Positions 18,557 through 28,633 of a stretch of DNA of 52,979 bases are shown one piece after another (the stretch's first letter is position 1; each line of letters opens with the position of its first letter). The DNA lies in the NCBI GenBank assembly GCA_012799695.1, contig JAAZKT010000028.1, positions 1-52,979 on the forward strand. Direction: 5' to 3'. Origin of the DNA: Clostridiaceae bacterium. Its GTDB lineage: Bacteria; Bacillota; Clostridia; Saccharofermentanales; DTU023. A model generated the notes under the pieces. That model did not search any database. It was not told the origin of the DNA and worked only from the letters and a program-made list of their open reading frames with translations. The position numbers and the translations under genes are program-made.

Positions 18557-19411
18557 CTAAGCCATGGAAGCCCTTTCGGCAGCCTCAACAACGTGTTGCA
18601 TCAGGATCGTCGTCGTCACAGACCCGACTCCGCGCGGCACCGGCGTAATGTTTTCCACGATGGGCTCCACTTCTTCGAACGCGACATCGCCGACGAGGCG
18701 CCCGTCATCCGTGAAATTGATCCCGACATCGATGATGGTCTGACCAGACTTCACGTGCTCAGCCGTCACCATCTCCGCCGCACCCGCACAGGCGATGATA
18801 ATGTCGCCATCGCGCGTCACGCCGGGCAGGTCCACAGTACGCGTATGGCATGTAGTCACCGTCGCGTTCTCCTTGAGGAGCATCATGGCAACGGGTTTCC
18901 CGATCACGAGACTGCGACCGATCACGATGGCTCGCGCCCCTTTAATCGGAATATCATTATGCTTCAATACCGCCATCGCCGCCTCCGCCGTGCAAGGCGC
19001 AAAACCGGTATCGACTCCCATAAAAATGCCCGCCATCGAGGCCGACGTGATGCCGTCGACGTCTTTCTCGGGGCGGAGCGTATCACAGACCTTCTTCTCG
19101 TTGAGATGTTTCGGCAGAGGACGGAAAAGAAGACACCCGTGAATCGACGCGTCATAATTGATCATTTCGAGTTCTTTCTCAATGGCGGATTGAGAAATAT
19201 CGATCGGCAGAACACGAACATCCACCTTGACGCCCACTCTCTCCGCTCTTTTTAAAGCGCCACGCTCATAAGAGAGGTCGTCCTCATTCTCTCCGACACG
19301 AACAATCGCCAAAGTCGGCTCAATACCTTTCGCCTTCAGCTTTTCAACACGCTCGATCAACAATTCGGTCGCCTTATCTGCGACGTCTTTACCAAGTAAT
19401 ATATTCGCCAT
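18557..19411 (-). CDS. folD: Bifunctional methylenetetrahydrofolate dehydrogenase/methenyltetrahydrofolate cyclohydrolase
   Basis: YERGALKRAERVGV, CLLFRPLPKHL, RPEKDVDGIT, IGRSLVIGKPVAMMLL, PVPRGVGSVTTTILMQHVV. Confidence 0.94.
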   Translation of the reverse strand: MANILLGKDVADKATELLIERVEKLKAKGIEPTLAIVRVGENEDDLSYERGALKRAERVGVKVDVRVLPIDISQSAIEKELEMINYDASIHGCLLFRPLPKHLNEKKVCDTLRPEKDVDGITSASMAGIFMGVDTGFAPCTAEAAMAVLKHNDIPIKGARAIVIGRSLVIGKPVAMMLLKENATVTTCHTRTVDLPGVTRDGDIIIACAGAAEMVTAEHVKSGQTIIDVGINFTDDGRLVGDVAFEEVEPIVENITPVPRGVGSVTTTILMQHVVEAAERASMA

Positions 19412-19486
19412 GTATTTCTCCTTGTGTCGTAATCAATTCAAGTGTTGACTTTATCTTAGCATGAATCATGAAACATTGACGACAAA

Positions 19487-20476
19487 CTACTCGCCGCAAA
19501 TGATATCGGCGACTTCAAGGAAAGGACACGTAGCAAGCGAATAGGGACACGGGTCATCCTCCCCGGTCGGCAATTGATCCGTTTCAGAGTTCGTGCATGA
19601 CAGTTGTCTTTGCTCCGTGATCGGTTTCAATGAACAATCGCGCAGAGCGTCGCGTCTATTAACCGGATCGTCAGACAGGCAGCATCGCAATCGCTCGGAA
19701 AATGACGGGGCAAGTTTCTTTAAGGCTCCCCTTATTGAGGAATGAGTCAAAGTCGTCGCCGATTCTTCGCACCAAACGGAAAGGATAGACTTGGCAATCG
19801 CATACAAATCACTTTCAGGAAGAAGATCGCCAAGAAAGATTTCCGGCGCCGCATAGCCTTCCTTGTATACACGTGATGTCTCGGGAGCTCGGGCACGACC
19901 GTCGAGCACGCGCGCGCCGGAAAAATCAATCAACAAGGCATCGCCCGACTCCGCGATGACGATGTTATCCGGTGAAATATCGAGATGTGCAATCGGGTTG
20001 CCGGCACATTGGCTGAGCCACGCTAGGCCATCAAGGATATCGTCGAACCATTTTTCTAAACATGTCGACGACAATTCACTTTTTTCGACCTCGCGCATCG
20101 CTCTTCCGTCAACCCATTCAAAAACAATCGAAGACACGGCGGGCGAGGGGGAGCACTCCAGAAAAGGCAAAGGCTCGCGCCCCTCAAAATAACGAGTGTC
20201 GAGATACTCTTCCCCGGAGAACGTCGCGTTCCCTTCGCCTCTTCGATTGCCGCTATCTCCTTTCCCGCGAGATGTCAGCCCGAGACATCTCGGCAAATAG
20301 GGCGATCTTACATCGTGAAGCAGCCTAGCGATACGCGGATCGGCCCATTCATGCTCGGGTTTCACGGCGACACGTCGTCCATCATCCAAGACGGTCACCC
20401 CGCGCTCTTTACCATCTATACTCCATTCATCCGAATACGCCGTCCCGTCCATATTCCCTTCGTTTCCACCTACCAC
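19487..20476 (-). CDS. Protein kinase-like (Hanks-type fold) protein with divergent catalytic motifs
   Basis: RRVAVKPEHEW (putative ATP-binding Lys), HLDISPDNIVI catalytic loop, LIDFSGAR (DFS in place of DFG), GYAAPEIFLGDLLPESDLYAIAKSI. Confidence 0.75.
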   Translation of the reverse strand: MVGGNEGNMDGTAYSDEWSIDGKERGVTVLDDGRRVAVKPEHEWADPRIARLLHDVRSPYLPRCLGLTSRGKGDSGNRRGEGNATFSGEEYLDTRYFEGREPLPFLECSPSPAVSSIVFEWVDGRAMREVEKSELSSTCLEKWFDDILDGLAWLSQCAGNPIAHLDISPDNIVIAESGDALLIDFSGARVLDGRARAPETSRVYKEGYAAPEIFLGDLLPESDLYAIAKSILSVWCEESATTLTHSSIRGALKKLAPSFSERLRCCLSDDPVNRRDALRDCSLKPITEQRQLSCTNSETDQLPTGEDDPCPYSLATCPFLEVADIICGE

Positions 20477-20534
20477 GATTGTCGCCCTCTGTCACAGACT
20501 GATAACGACAACATCGTATGTTCCGCCAGAAAGG

Positions 20535-20562
20535 AAAAAGCCGGTGAATTACCGGCTTTTTT
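20535..20562 (-). terminator. Intrinsic terminator downstream of clpX
   Basis: AAAAAGCCGGT-GAATT-ACCGGCTTTTTT: perfect stem, T tract in both orientations. Confidence 0.85.
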
Positions 20563-20598
20563 CGTCAATCTCAGACAAAGTGAACGATATATTTCGCT

Positions 20599-21897
20599 TT
20601 ATACGTTGCTGACCTCGCGTTGTTCCGTCTGCTCGTCGCGACGCACAAGAATCGGGCTCTCTTCGCCTTTCACGCTCGCCTTCGTCACGATCACTTGGTG
20701 GACATCACCAAAAGAGGGAACGTCAAACATGATATCGAGCATTAAGCGTTCGAGAATAGTTCTCAATCCCCTAGCGCCTGTCTTCAGTGCGATTGCCTCC
20801 GTGGCAATTTCCTGAACGGCGTCGTCGTGAAAAATGAGCTCCACATCATCGAAACGCATCAGTTTTTTGTACTGCTTCAATAGCGCATCTTTCGGCTCCT
20901 GCAAGATGCGCACAAGCGCCTGTTTGTCGAGGTCTTCCAATGCAACGACGACGGGAACGCGGCCGATAAATTCGGGAATCAGTCCGTACTTCAACAAATC
21001 TTCAGGCAACAAGTGCGAGAAAAGCTCTTTGCTTTCCATCTTGTTTGTTCCTTCAATCTCCGCTCCGAAGCCGATCGATTTCTGGCCTATACGATCGCGC
21101 ACAATCTTGTCGATACCGTCAAAAGCCCCGCCTAAAATGAACAGGATATTCGTCGTATCGATCTGAATAAATTCCTGATGCGGATGCTTACGTCCGCCTT
21201 GCGGAGGTACGTTCGCCACCGTTCCTTCGAGAATCTTCAGCAACGCTTGTTGGACGCCTTCTCCGCTGACATCGCGCGTGATCGACGGATTGTCGGAGCG
21301 ACGAGTGATCTTATCGATTTCATCGATATAAATAATGCCCTGTTCGGCAAGAGCGATGTCATAATCAGCATTCTGAATGAGACGCAGGAGAATATTCTCG
21401 ACATCTTCGCCGACATATCCTGCTTCGGTAAGGGCCGTCGCATCGGCAATGGCGAAAGGAACATGCAAGATACGCGCGAGTGTCTGCGCCAAAAGTGTTT
21501 TACCTGAACCGGTCGGCCCTAAAAACATAATGTTGCTCTTCGCCAAATCCACACCGTCATCTTCATCTTCGATGTAGTCGGCGTAAACGCGCTTGTAATG
21601 GTTATAGACGGAAACGGCGAGCGTTTTCTTCGCGTCGTCTTGGCCTATCACGTACTCATCGAGTTTTTCCTTGATCTGCTGCGGTGTCAACAAATGCATT
21701 TCTTCCGACCGATCGCCTTTCGGATTCGAGTGGCGGAGCATCGGAGTTTCATTGAGCATCGCGTCACAGAGCATAACACATTCATTGCAGATGCAGACAC
21801 CGGGACCTGTGATCAGCTGCTCTACTTGATCCTCTGTCTTGCCGCAAAAGGAACAGTACAAGGCGCCGGACCTGTCATTATCTTTTCTATCAGACAT
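20599..21897 (-). CDS. clpX: ATP-dependent Clp protease ATP-binding subunit ClpX
   Basis: N-terminal Cys4 zinc domain ([27 protein letters not shown]), Walker [16 protein letters not shown]; adjacent clpP and tig. Confidence 0.97.
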   Translation of the reverse strand: MSDRKDNDRSGALYCSFCGKTEDQVEQLITGPGVCICNECVMLCDAMLNETPMLRHSNPKGDRSEEMHLLTPQQIKEKLDEYVIGQDDAKKTLAVSVYNHYKRVYADYIEDEDDGVDLAKSNIMFLGPTGSGKTLLAQTLARILHVPFAIADATALTEAGYVGEDVENILLRLIQNADYDIALAEQGIIYIDEIDKITRRSDNPSITRDVSGEGVQQALLKILEGTVANVPPQGGRKHPHQEFIQIDTTNILFILGGAFDGIDKIVRDRIGQKSIGFGAEIEGTNKMESKELFSHLLPEDLLKYGLIPEFIGRVPVVVALEDLDKQALVRILQEPKDALLKQYKKLMRFDDVELIFHDDAVQEIATEAIALKTGARGLRTILERLMLDIMFDVPSFGDVHQVIVTKASVKGEESPILVRRDEQTEQREVSNV

Positions 21898-21942
21898 TCA
21901 ACTTTCCTCCGAGAAATCGCAATGGACGTCTGCGTCCACGTT

Positions 21943-22560
21943 TTACTCGCGCTTGCTCATAATCTTATCAATCAATCCGTATTCGATCGCCTGCTCCGCT
22001 GAAAGCCAAGTATCGCGGTCCGTATCGCGTTCGATCACCTCGATCGGTTGTCCCGTGTGCTCGGAAAGAATGCGATTGAGCCTCTGCTTCAGCTTGAGGA
22101 TATACTCGGCGGCAATCGTAATGTCCGTCGCCTGTCCCTGGGCACCGCCCGACGGCTGATGGATCATCAAATCTGCGTTGGGAAGCGCAAATCGCTTGCC
22201 TTTCGCCCCGGCCGCCACGAGGAAAGCGCCCATGCTCGCAGCCATACCCATGCATATCGTCTGCACATCGGGCTTGATATACTGCATCGTGTCATAAACC
22301 ATGAGGCCTGCCGACACTTCGCCTCCGGGACTGTTGATGTAGAACTGAATATCCTTATTCGGATCCTCCGCCTCGAGAAATAAAAGCTGAGCAACGATAA
22401 GATTCGCTGTCACGTTGTTGACGGAATCGCTCAAAATCACGATGCGTTCTTTCAACAACCTCGAAAAAATATCGTACGAACGCTCTCCGCGGTTTGTCTG
22501 CTCGATGACCATCGGAACGAGATTCATATCCACGTGATTGTTTTTTTCAAAAGTATTCAT
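21943..22560 (-). CDS. clpP: ATP-dependent Clp protease proteolytic subunit
   Basis: [30 protein letters not shown] (catalytic Ser), [16 protein letters not shown] (catalytic His). Start MNTFEKNNH; the track ORF starts at 22647. Confidence 0.96.
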   Translation of the reverse strand: MNTFEKNNHVDMNLVPMVIEQTNRGERSYDIFSRLLKERIVILSDSVNNVTANLIVAQLLFLEAEDPNKDIQFYINSPGGEVSAGLMVYDTMQYIKPDVQTICMGMAASMGAFLVAAGAKGKRFALPNADLMIHQPSGGAQGQATDITIAAEYILKLKQRLNRILSEHTGQPIEVIERDTDRDTWLSAEQAIEYGLIDKIMSKRE

Positions 22561-22678
22561 TCTGTTGTGACCTCCGACATAATATAGGGTAGTCATATCA
22601 TTTTTCTTTTCAGTGTTCCATTCTCTCTTCTGTGTCCGACAGAACACATCGATCAGGAGAAACGCTTAAGGCATGGAC

Positions 22679-24058
22679 TTAAGCGAGATCGTTACCTTCC
22701 TCTTCTTCCGCCAATTCTTCCGCATCTTCCGGTTCTTCATCGGGCTCGGGCTCGACATCGGTCGCCACGCTGATTTCGCGCAACCAGCTGAGCAGTTTTT
22801 TCATCTCAAGTTCATGACGGAATCGATCGCGGTCATAATCTGTTTTGAGGTATTGCTCCTCGAAAAGCTCCTCGGTAATGCCGGCGCTTTCCGCGGCTTC
22901 CCTGACGCTCTCTTCAAACTCTTCGTCGGTCACTTCGATCCGCTCCTGCTCACGCTCGCGCACGGCATTCAAGACCCATGACCCCTCAAGCATACGACGC
23001 ACGCTTGCCGATTGCGAGTTTTTGTAGTCCTCGATCGTCTGTCCGGAGTACCGCAAAAAGTCCATGAAATTGATCCCGTACATGGAAAACTGTTTCTGTT
23101 GCTGTTCAATTCTGCTTTCGACCTCATCGTCGACCATGAGATCTGACAATTCGACCTTTGAACTTTGAACGATGGCGCCGATGATTCCGTCGTCGTAGAT
23201 GCGATCTGCTTCATCGGCTTTCTTCTTCTCAAGCTGTTCTCTGATCTCCTCACGATACTCCTCGACCGTATCGCTCTTCTCACTGACATCGCGGACAAAA
23301 TCGTCATTGAGCTCCGGGATCTCCCGTTCAAGCGCTTCATGGATCGTCACGGAAAAGACGACGTCTTCGCCTGCGAGATCTTCCGCGTGGTATTCTTCGG
23401 GAAACGTAAGCGGTAGATCGAGAGTATCACCTACCTTGCGTCCGACTAATCCTTCTTCAAATCCCGGAATGAAAGAGCCGGAACCGATTTCCAGTTTATG
23501 TCCTTCTGCCGTTCCTCCGTCAAAGGGCACATCGTCTTTCAGGCCCTTATAATCGATGGTGACGTGGTCTCCTTCTTGGATCGCCCGATCTCCGATCGGC
23601 ACTAGACGCGCCACGCGCGTACGAGCGGCTTCAATCTCTTTATCGATTTCCTCATCTTCGATCTCGATGGGCGGACGGTATGCCTCGAGCCCCTCATACT
23701 CACCGAGCTCGATCACCGGCTTAAGCGCGACGCTGATGTCAAGCTTTAACCCGACGTTTCCGCCGATTTCACGGATATTGAATCTCGGATCCGAGTACGG
23801 CTCTATCTCATGCTGAGCAAGCAACTCTTCGTAAACTTTCGGCAACGCTTCTTCAAGCGCGTCGTCATAGAGAACGCTCTCGCCATAATGATTGACCACG
23901 ATCGGATAAGGAACCTTGCCCTTGCGAAACCCCGGGACTTGGAAATGCTTAGCCAATTTCCGGTGGGCGGCTTGGAGAAATTTTTTAAATTTATCCGCAG
24001 GTACTTCGACCGCGAACTTGATCGTTCTATTCTCTTCTTGAACCTTCTGTGACGTCAT
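22679..24058 (-). CDS. tig: Trigger factor
   Basis: FQVPGFRKGKVPYPIV, FKBP-like GDHVTIDYKGLKDDVPFDGG, acidic C-terminus; gene order tig-clpP-clpX. Confidence 0.95.
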   Translation of the reverse strand: MTSQKVQEENRTIKFAVEVPADKFKKFLQAAHRKLAKHFQVPGFRKGKVPYPIVVNHYGESVLYDDALEEALPKVYEELLAQHEIEPYSDPRFNIREIGGNVGLKLDISVALKPVIELGEYEGLEAYRPPIEIEDEEIDKEIEAARTRVARLVPIGDRAIQEGDHVTIDYKGLKDDVPFDGGTAEGHKLEIGSGSFIPGFEEGLVGRKVGDTLDLPLTFPEEYHAEDLAGEDVVFSVTIHEALEREIPELNDDFVRDVSEKSDTVEEYREEIREQLEKKKADEADRIYDDGIIGAIVQSSKVELSDLMVDDEVESRIEQQQKQFSMYGINFMDFLRYSGQTIEDYKNSQSASVRRMLEGSWVLNAVREREQERIEVTDEEFEESVREAAESAGITEELFEEQYLKTDYDRDRFRHELEMKKLLSWLREISVATDVEPEPDEEPEDAEELAEEEEGNDLA

Positions 24059-24154
24059 ATTCGTCCTCCTACGGTAAAATCCTGTATGCGTTAAAGCTAA
24101 AGTATTCTACCACACTTACACACTCTCACGTCACGAGCTGATGAAAGCGGACTC

Positions 24155-24171
24155 AACTGTCATAGACAGTT
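24155..24171. repeat. Perfect inverted repeat in the nagA-tig intergenic region
   Basis: AACTGTC-ATA-GACAGTT; no T tract, so more operator-like than terminator-like. Confidence 0.5.
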
Positions 24172-24189
24172 CATCAATCGGTTTAATGT

Positions 24190-25308
24190 TCAGTCGGCAC
24201 GATAGAGGCAACGACCCTCGACATAAGTCGCTTCGACATGAAGCGTGTCATCCCAGAGTACGAAATCAGCTTTGGCGCCCGGAACAAGGCGGCCGAGATC
24301 GGGGCGGCCGATCACGTCAGCGGGATTGCGAGTACCCATGCGCAACGCGTCATGCAGGGGAATGTCCGCGTCTTCGACAAGAAGACGAAGGCCCTGATCC
24401 ATCGTGAGCGTACTTCCTGCCAACCGTTCACCTTTCCGCGCGATACCGTTTTGCACGGAGACCGTTCCGTTGCCAAGGCGGTAAATGCCGTCCCGCATTC
24501 CGGCTGCTTCCATGGAATCCGTGCAGTAGAAACAACCTTCCACGCCCTTGGCAAGATAGATCAGTTTCACGATAAGAGGATGTATATGAACCATATCGGC
24601 GACGAATTCCGCTTTGAGATCGGGATGGGTCAGAGCGACGCCGAGAACGCCGGGCTGTCGGTGATGGAGCGCGGGCATGGCGTTAAACGTATGTGTTGTC
24701 GTGCTCACGCCGAGCCTGACAGCCTCTGTCGTTTCGACGGCAGTGGCCGCCGAGTGTCCGATCGACACCGTGATTCCCTGATCTGCAAGGAAACGCACCA
24801 ACTCCATACCGCCTTTTTTTTCAGGTGCGAGCGTAACGCGAACGATCAGGTCTTCGTAACCTTCAACAAGCGCGCGGTAATGGGAAATGGAAGGCTCCTT
24901 TAGGAAGCGCTCGTCGTGGACACCGCGCAGTTCATAGTCAAGATAAGGTCCTTCCAAATATGCGCCCAAGACGCGCGCGCCCTGTGCTGATTCCATCGCT
25001 AGGCGCACATTTTCTAAAAAAACGCGCGTTTGTTCATCCGAATCGGTGACGGAGGTCGGGCAAAAAGACGTAACGCCGAATTGCGGTTGTGTAGTTGCGA
25101 TGCGCGTCGTCCCGCCCGGGCGCATATTGTCCTCGCCCATTTGGCCGTGCATATGAAGATCGATCAGTCCGGGCGAGAGCAGACGTCCGCCCATATCGAT
25201 GCCGTTCGTCATAGTGCCGAGCGCCGTGATCGTACTGTTATCAAAAGAGATCGCCGTTTCATCAAGAAAACGCGTACCGTCAAAGAGTTTGAGATGCGAT
25301 AAGACCGT
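24190..25308 (-). CDS. nagA: N-acetylglucosamine-6-phosphate deacetylase
   Basis: LLSPGLIDLHMHGQMGEDNM metal motif, GHSAATAVETTEAVRLGVSTTTHTFNAM. Start MTVLSHLK after GGAAGG; the track ORF starts at 25365. Confidence 0.88.
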   Translation of the reverse strand, partial: TVLSHLKLFDGTRFLDETAISFDNSTITALGTMTNGIDMGGRLLSPGLIDLHMHGQMGEDNMRPGGTTRIATTQPQFGVTSFCPTSVTDSDEQTRVFLENVRLAMESAQGARVLGAYLEGPYLDYELRGVHDERFLKEPSISHYRALVEGYEDLIVRVTLAPEKKGGMELVRFLADQGITVSIGHSAATAVETTEAVRLGVSTTTHTFNAMPALHHRQPGVLGVALTHPDLKAEFVADMVHIHPLIVKLIYLAKGVEGCFYCTDSMEAAGMRDGIYRLGNGTVSVQNGIARKGERLAGSTLTMDQGLRLLVEDADIPLHDALRMGTRNPADVIGRPDLGRLVPGAKADFVLWDDTLHVEATYVEGRCLYRAD

Positions 25309-25452
25309 CATAGCGATATGCTTTCCTTCCGAGCGGTAGTTTATTTGAGTGCTCGCATTCACCAAGTAATTATAAAGTGCAATCTCTTATCATGTTACCA
25401 AAAGAAACATGGATATCGACCTCTATCTCACTGCAGTGTTTCAAAGAACTGA

Positions 25453-25497
25453 AAATAATTGAAATTATTTGTTCACTCCTGAAACTCATGATATAAT
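25453..25497 (+). promoter_or_regulatory. Promoter with overlapping palindromic operator for the deoC operon
   Basis: TTGTTC (25469-25474)-N17-TATAAT (25492-25497); palindrome AAATAATT-GA-AATTATTT (25453-25470) overlaps the -35. Confidence 0.65.
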
Positions 25498-25714
25498 AAA
25501 TCATCTCAAAAAACGCTCGAAACGCTGTCTCTATTGGGCGTTTTGATACTCGTTTCATTGAAGGAGAAATCACCGGGACAATTGTCGATGCATTAACGAT
25601 CGTTTGGATGAGATCTTTGTATACTTCCTAATCCGGAAAGCAAAATGATCACACCCGACGCAATGCATAGCGACAACAACCCGATAACCATTGATTTTCC
25701 GATGAGGAGGCAAA

Positions 25715-26479
25715 ATGAATAAAATAACTGCGCAAGAAATTGCCGACATGATCGATGTCTCTTTACTCAACCCGACGTTTACATTGGATATGATCACAAA
25801 AGGTTGCGAAACGGCGATGACTTATCGCTGTATATCCGTTTGTCTTCGCCCGGCGGATGTCAAACTTGCGGCGAATATCCTGAAAGGAAGCGACGTCAAG
25901 GTGACGACGGTAGTCGGGTTTCCTCACGGAAGCAATGAAACTGAGACGAAAGTCTTTGAGACACTTAAAGCAGTCGAAGAGGGGTGTGTGGAAGTCGACG
26001 TCGTTTTGAATATCGGGCGACTTCTTTCCGGCGATCTCGATTACGTGCGTAAGGATTTACGGGCCGTCGTGGACGCCGCACACGCTTCACGTGCTTTGGT
26101 CAAGGTCATTTTCGAGAACGCCTATTTGACGGACGAGCAAAAACGGTTGGCATGCCGTATTTGTGCTGACGTCGGCGCCGATTTTACGAAGACTTCGACC
26201 GGGTATGCGCCCGGCGGCGCGACCGTCCATGACTTGAAACTGATGCGCGCCAATACGCCGTCTTCCATGCGTCTCAAAGCGGCCGGCGGCGTACGAACCC
26301 TCGACGATGCACTGATCGTACGTGCAGTCGGAGCATCGCGATTCGGTTGCACACGAACCGAGACGATTATGAACGACGCATACCGAAGAGAGGCGGAAGA
26401 CACTTTGGTTCTTCCCGTCATCACCGATGATACGGAGCTTGCCTCCGTAATCGCCGCGCGAGAAGCGAAATTGACATAG
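25715..26479 (+). CDS. deoC: Deoxyribose-phosphate aldolase
   Basis: VGFPHGSNETETKVFE, LVKVIFENAYLTDEQK (Schiff-base Lys region), GADFTKTSTGYAPGGAT, MRLKAAGGVRT. Confidence 0.9.
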   Translation: MNKITAQEIADMIDVSLLNPTFTLDMITKGCETAMTYRCISVCLRPADVKLAANILKGSDVKVTTVVGFPHGSNETETKVFETLKAVEEGCVEVDVVLNIGRLLSGDLDYVRKDLRAVVDAAHASRALVKVIFENAYLTDEQKRLACRICADVGADFTKTSTGYAPGGATVHDLKLMRANTPSSMRLKAAGGVRTLDDALIVRAVGASRFGCTRTETIMNDAYRREAEDTLVLPVITDDTELASVIAAREAKLT

Positions 26480-26512
26480 CGTATATAGACCTTTGGAAGG
26501 AGAATCTACCCG

Positions 26513-27616
26513 ATGAACGTTATTGAGCAACGGCTAATTGAGGCGACTCGATATGAACCGCCTCAAAGAAAAGACTGGCGGATAGGTTGTATCGGCGCCG
26601 GTTTCATCATGGCGGACTGTCATCTCGTCGCATATCGCAACGCGGGGCTTAATCCGGTGGCAATCGCGTCACGTACTCCGTCACATGCCAGGGCAGTCGC
26701 CCAACGTCATGAGATTCCGAATGTGTATGACACATGGCAGATGCTGTTGGATGACGAGTCGATCGAGATACTCGATATCGCCTACCCGCCTGATCAACAG
26801 CTTGACATCGTCCGCGAAGCGGTCAAACGCGACCACATCAAGGGCATCCTTTGCCAGAAACCGGTCGCGATGACGTTGGAAGATGCAAAAGAGATTGCGA
26901 ATCTTGCCGATGAAAGCGGCAAGAAAATTGCCGTCAACTCCAATATGCGCTGTGATCAGTCGATGCGCGCGCTGAAGTATTTGCTCGATAAAGGCATTCT
27001 CGGCGAGCCTGTGCTCGCCACCATTGAAATGCGTGCGATTCCTCACTGGCAACCCTTTTTGGAGGAGTATGACCGACTGGAAATCTTCAGCATGGGCATC
27101 CACCATGTTGATACATTTCGTTTCCTATTCGGCGATCCCGAAGAGATCACTTGTGTTTGCCGCCCCGATCCGAGAACTCGTTTTCCGCATGTAGACGGCA
27201 TAACGCAATTCACGTTCAAGTATCCTAACGATCTGTTGGCGACGTCACTTGACGATGTGTGGGCGTGGCCGGAAGAACCGTGTGAAAAGGATATTTACAT
27301 AAAATGGCGTGTCGAGGGGATGGACGGTATGGCCAAAGGCACGATCGGTTGGCCTGATTACCCCGAGCGTACGCCGTCAACATTACAATTCACGTCTAAA
27401 CAATATCCGCACCGATGGATCGCACCGGTATGGGATACGGTCTGGTTCCCCGATGCTTTTGAGGGCACGATGACGAGCCTTCTCCGCGCCATCGAACAGG
27501 ATGAGGAACCCAAGATCTCCGCTCGCGACAATGTTCGGACCATCGCGTGCGTGGAAGGCTGTTACCGATCCATTGACGAGAAGCGAACAGTACGCTTTGA
27601 CGAGTTTAATTATTAA
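26513..27616 (+). CDS. Gfo/Idh/MocA-family oxidoreductase
   Basis: N-terminal Rossmann IGCIGAGFIM, CQKPVAMTLEDAKEIANLA (EKP-type motif, here QKP), FSMGIHHVDTFRFLFG. Confidence 0.9.
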   Translation: MNVIEQRLIEATRYEPPQRKDWRIGCIGAGFIMADCHLVAYRNAGLNPVAIASRTPSHARAVAQRHEIPNVYDTWQMLLDDESIEILDIAYPPDQQLDIVREAVKRDHIKGILCQKPVAMTLEDAKEIANLADESGKKIAVNSNMRCDQSMRALKYLLDKGILGEPVLATIEMRAIPHWQPFLEEYDRLEIFSMGIHHVDTFRFLFGDPEEITCVCRPDPRTRFPHVDGITQFTFKYPNDLLATSLDDVWAWPEEPCEKDIYIKWRVEGMDGMAKGTIGWPDYPERTPSTLQFTSKQYPHRWIAPVWDTVWFPDAFEGTMTSLLRAIEQDEEPKISARDNVRTIACVEGCYRSIDEKRTVRFDEFNY

Positions 27617-27635
27617 CGCATAGAGAGGAGACATT

Positions 27636-28538
27636 ATGATTAGCATTGGCATTTTTACCGGGTATTATCCCTACACGATGGCGGAGGTGATCCGCCGCAT
27701 CAAAGCGTCCGGCTTCAATTGTGTCCAGCTGGACGTCACGTTCAAGGATTTCGACGCGGCAAAGGAGCCGCTCACAAAAAAGAAGGCGAATGAAATTCGG
27801 GACGCTTTCCGAGAGGCCGACCTTCCCATCGTCGCGGTCTCCGCTTACACAAATTTCATTCATCCCGATCCGGACGTCCGCAAGAAGAATATCGATTACC
27901 TCAAGATGATGATGCGTTACGCGCGCGACCTAGGCTGTCCTTATGTCGCCAGCGAAACCGGCACGTACAATCGAGAAAGCGATTGGGTATGGCATGACAA
28001 AAATGCAAGTCCCGCCGTATTTGAAGAAACCATTGAGATTATTCGAGATCTGGTCGCGTACGCAAAAGAGTGGGGCGCGACATTCATCGTCGAAAATTAC
28101 GTCAATAACGTGATCGGTTCGGTCGAACAGGTCGAGCGGATGTTCAAAGAAGTGGGATGCGATCATCTCGGACTCATTTGCGACCCGACGAACTATTTTG
28201 ACGAAAACACGATCCAAGATGTCGATGGAACGTTAAATCATATCTTTGACCGCTTAAGCGATCACATGGTCATCGCCCACGCCAAAGATATCAATCTGAC
28301 TGAGGATTTAGGTGAAAAACATGCCGATATCGATGCGGACGCTTCACACACATTCCGCGGATCCGGCGCCGTTGAGCTGCCAGCCGCAGGACTGGGCATT
28401 CTTAACTACGATCTATACGTGAAGCGTCTCGCAGAAAAACACCCCAACATCCCGCTCATCATCGAGCACTTGGATGAGGGGGATATCGATCGAGCCAAAC
28501 GTTTCATCGTCGATACGTTGAAACGCGTAGGCGTGTAA
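27636..28538 (+). CDS. TIM-barrel sugar phosphate isomerase/epimerase-like (AP endonuclease family 2) protein
   Basis: VIRRIKASGFNCVQLDVTF, YVASETGTYNRE, FIVENYVNNVIGSVEQVERMF, MVIAHAKDINL, LIIEHLDEGD metal-ligand-type residues. Confidence 0.85.
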   Translation: MISIGIFTGYYPYTMAEVIRRIKASGFNCVQLDVTFKDFDAAKEPLTKKKANEIRDAFREADLPIVAVSAYTNFIHPDPDVRKKNIDYLKMMMRYARDLGCPYVASETGTYNRESDWVWHDKNASPAVFEETIEIIRDLVAYAKEWGATFIVENYVNNVIGSVEQVERMFKEVGCDHLGLICDPTNYFDENTIQDVDGTLNHIFDRLSDHMVIAHAKDINLTEDLGEKHADIDADASHTFRGSGAVELPAAGLGILNYDLYVKRLAEKHPNIPLIIEHLDEGDIDRAKRFIVDTLKRVGV

Positions 28539-28633
28539 TCTGGAGCTGTTTAAAGGAAAGAACGTCAAAGTCATCTTCCCGAAAAAGTACAAAGAATAAA
28601 AGAATAAAAGATCATTGATAACGAGGTGATAAC

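Noticed and set aside
18593-19255. 220-aa plus-strand ORF within folD (and similar ones at 24238-24903, 49833-50441, 4146-4697, 209-814)
   Set aside because: All are antisense shadows of convincing genes, rich in R/H/D, and lack credible start contexts or motifs.
25501-25714. Short leader peptides or a riboswitch upstream of deoC
   Set aside because: Several short open frames exist (for example MRSLYTS*), but none has a good ribosome-binding site/start pair, and no known riboswitch core was recognised; kept only as a long-leader observation.
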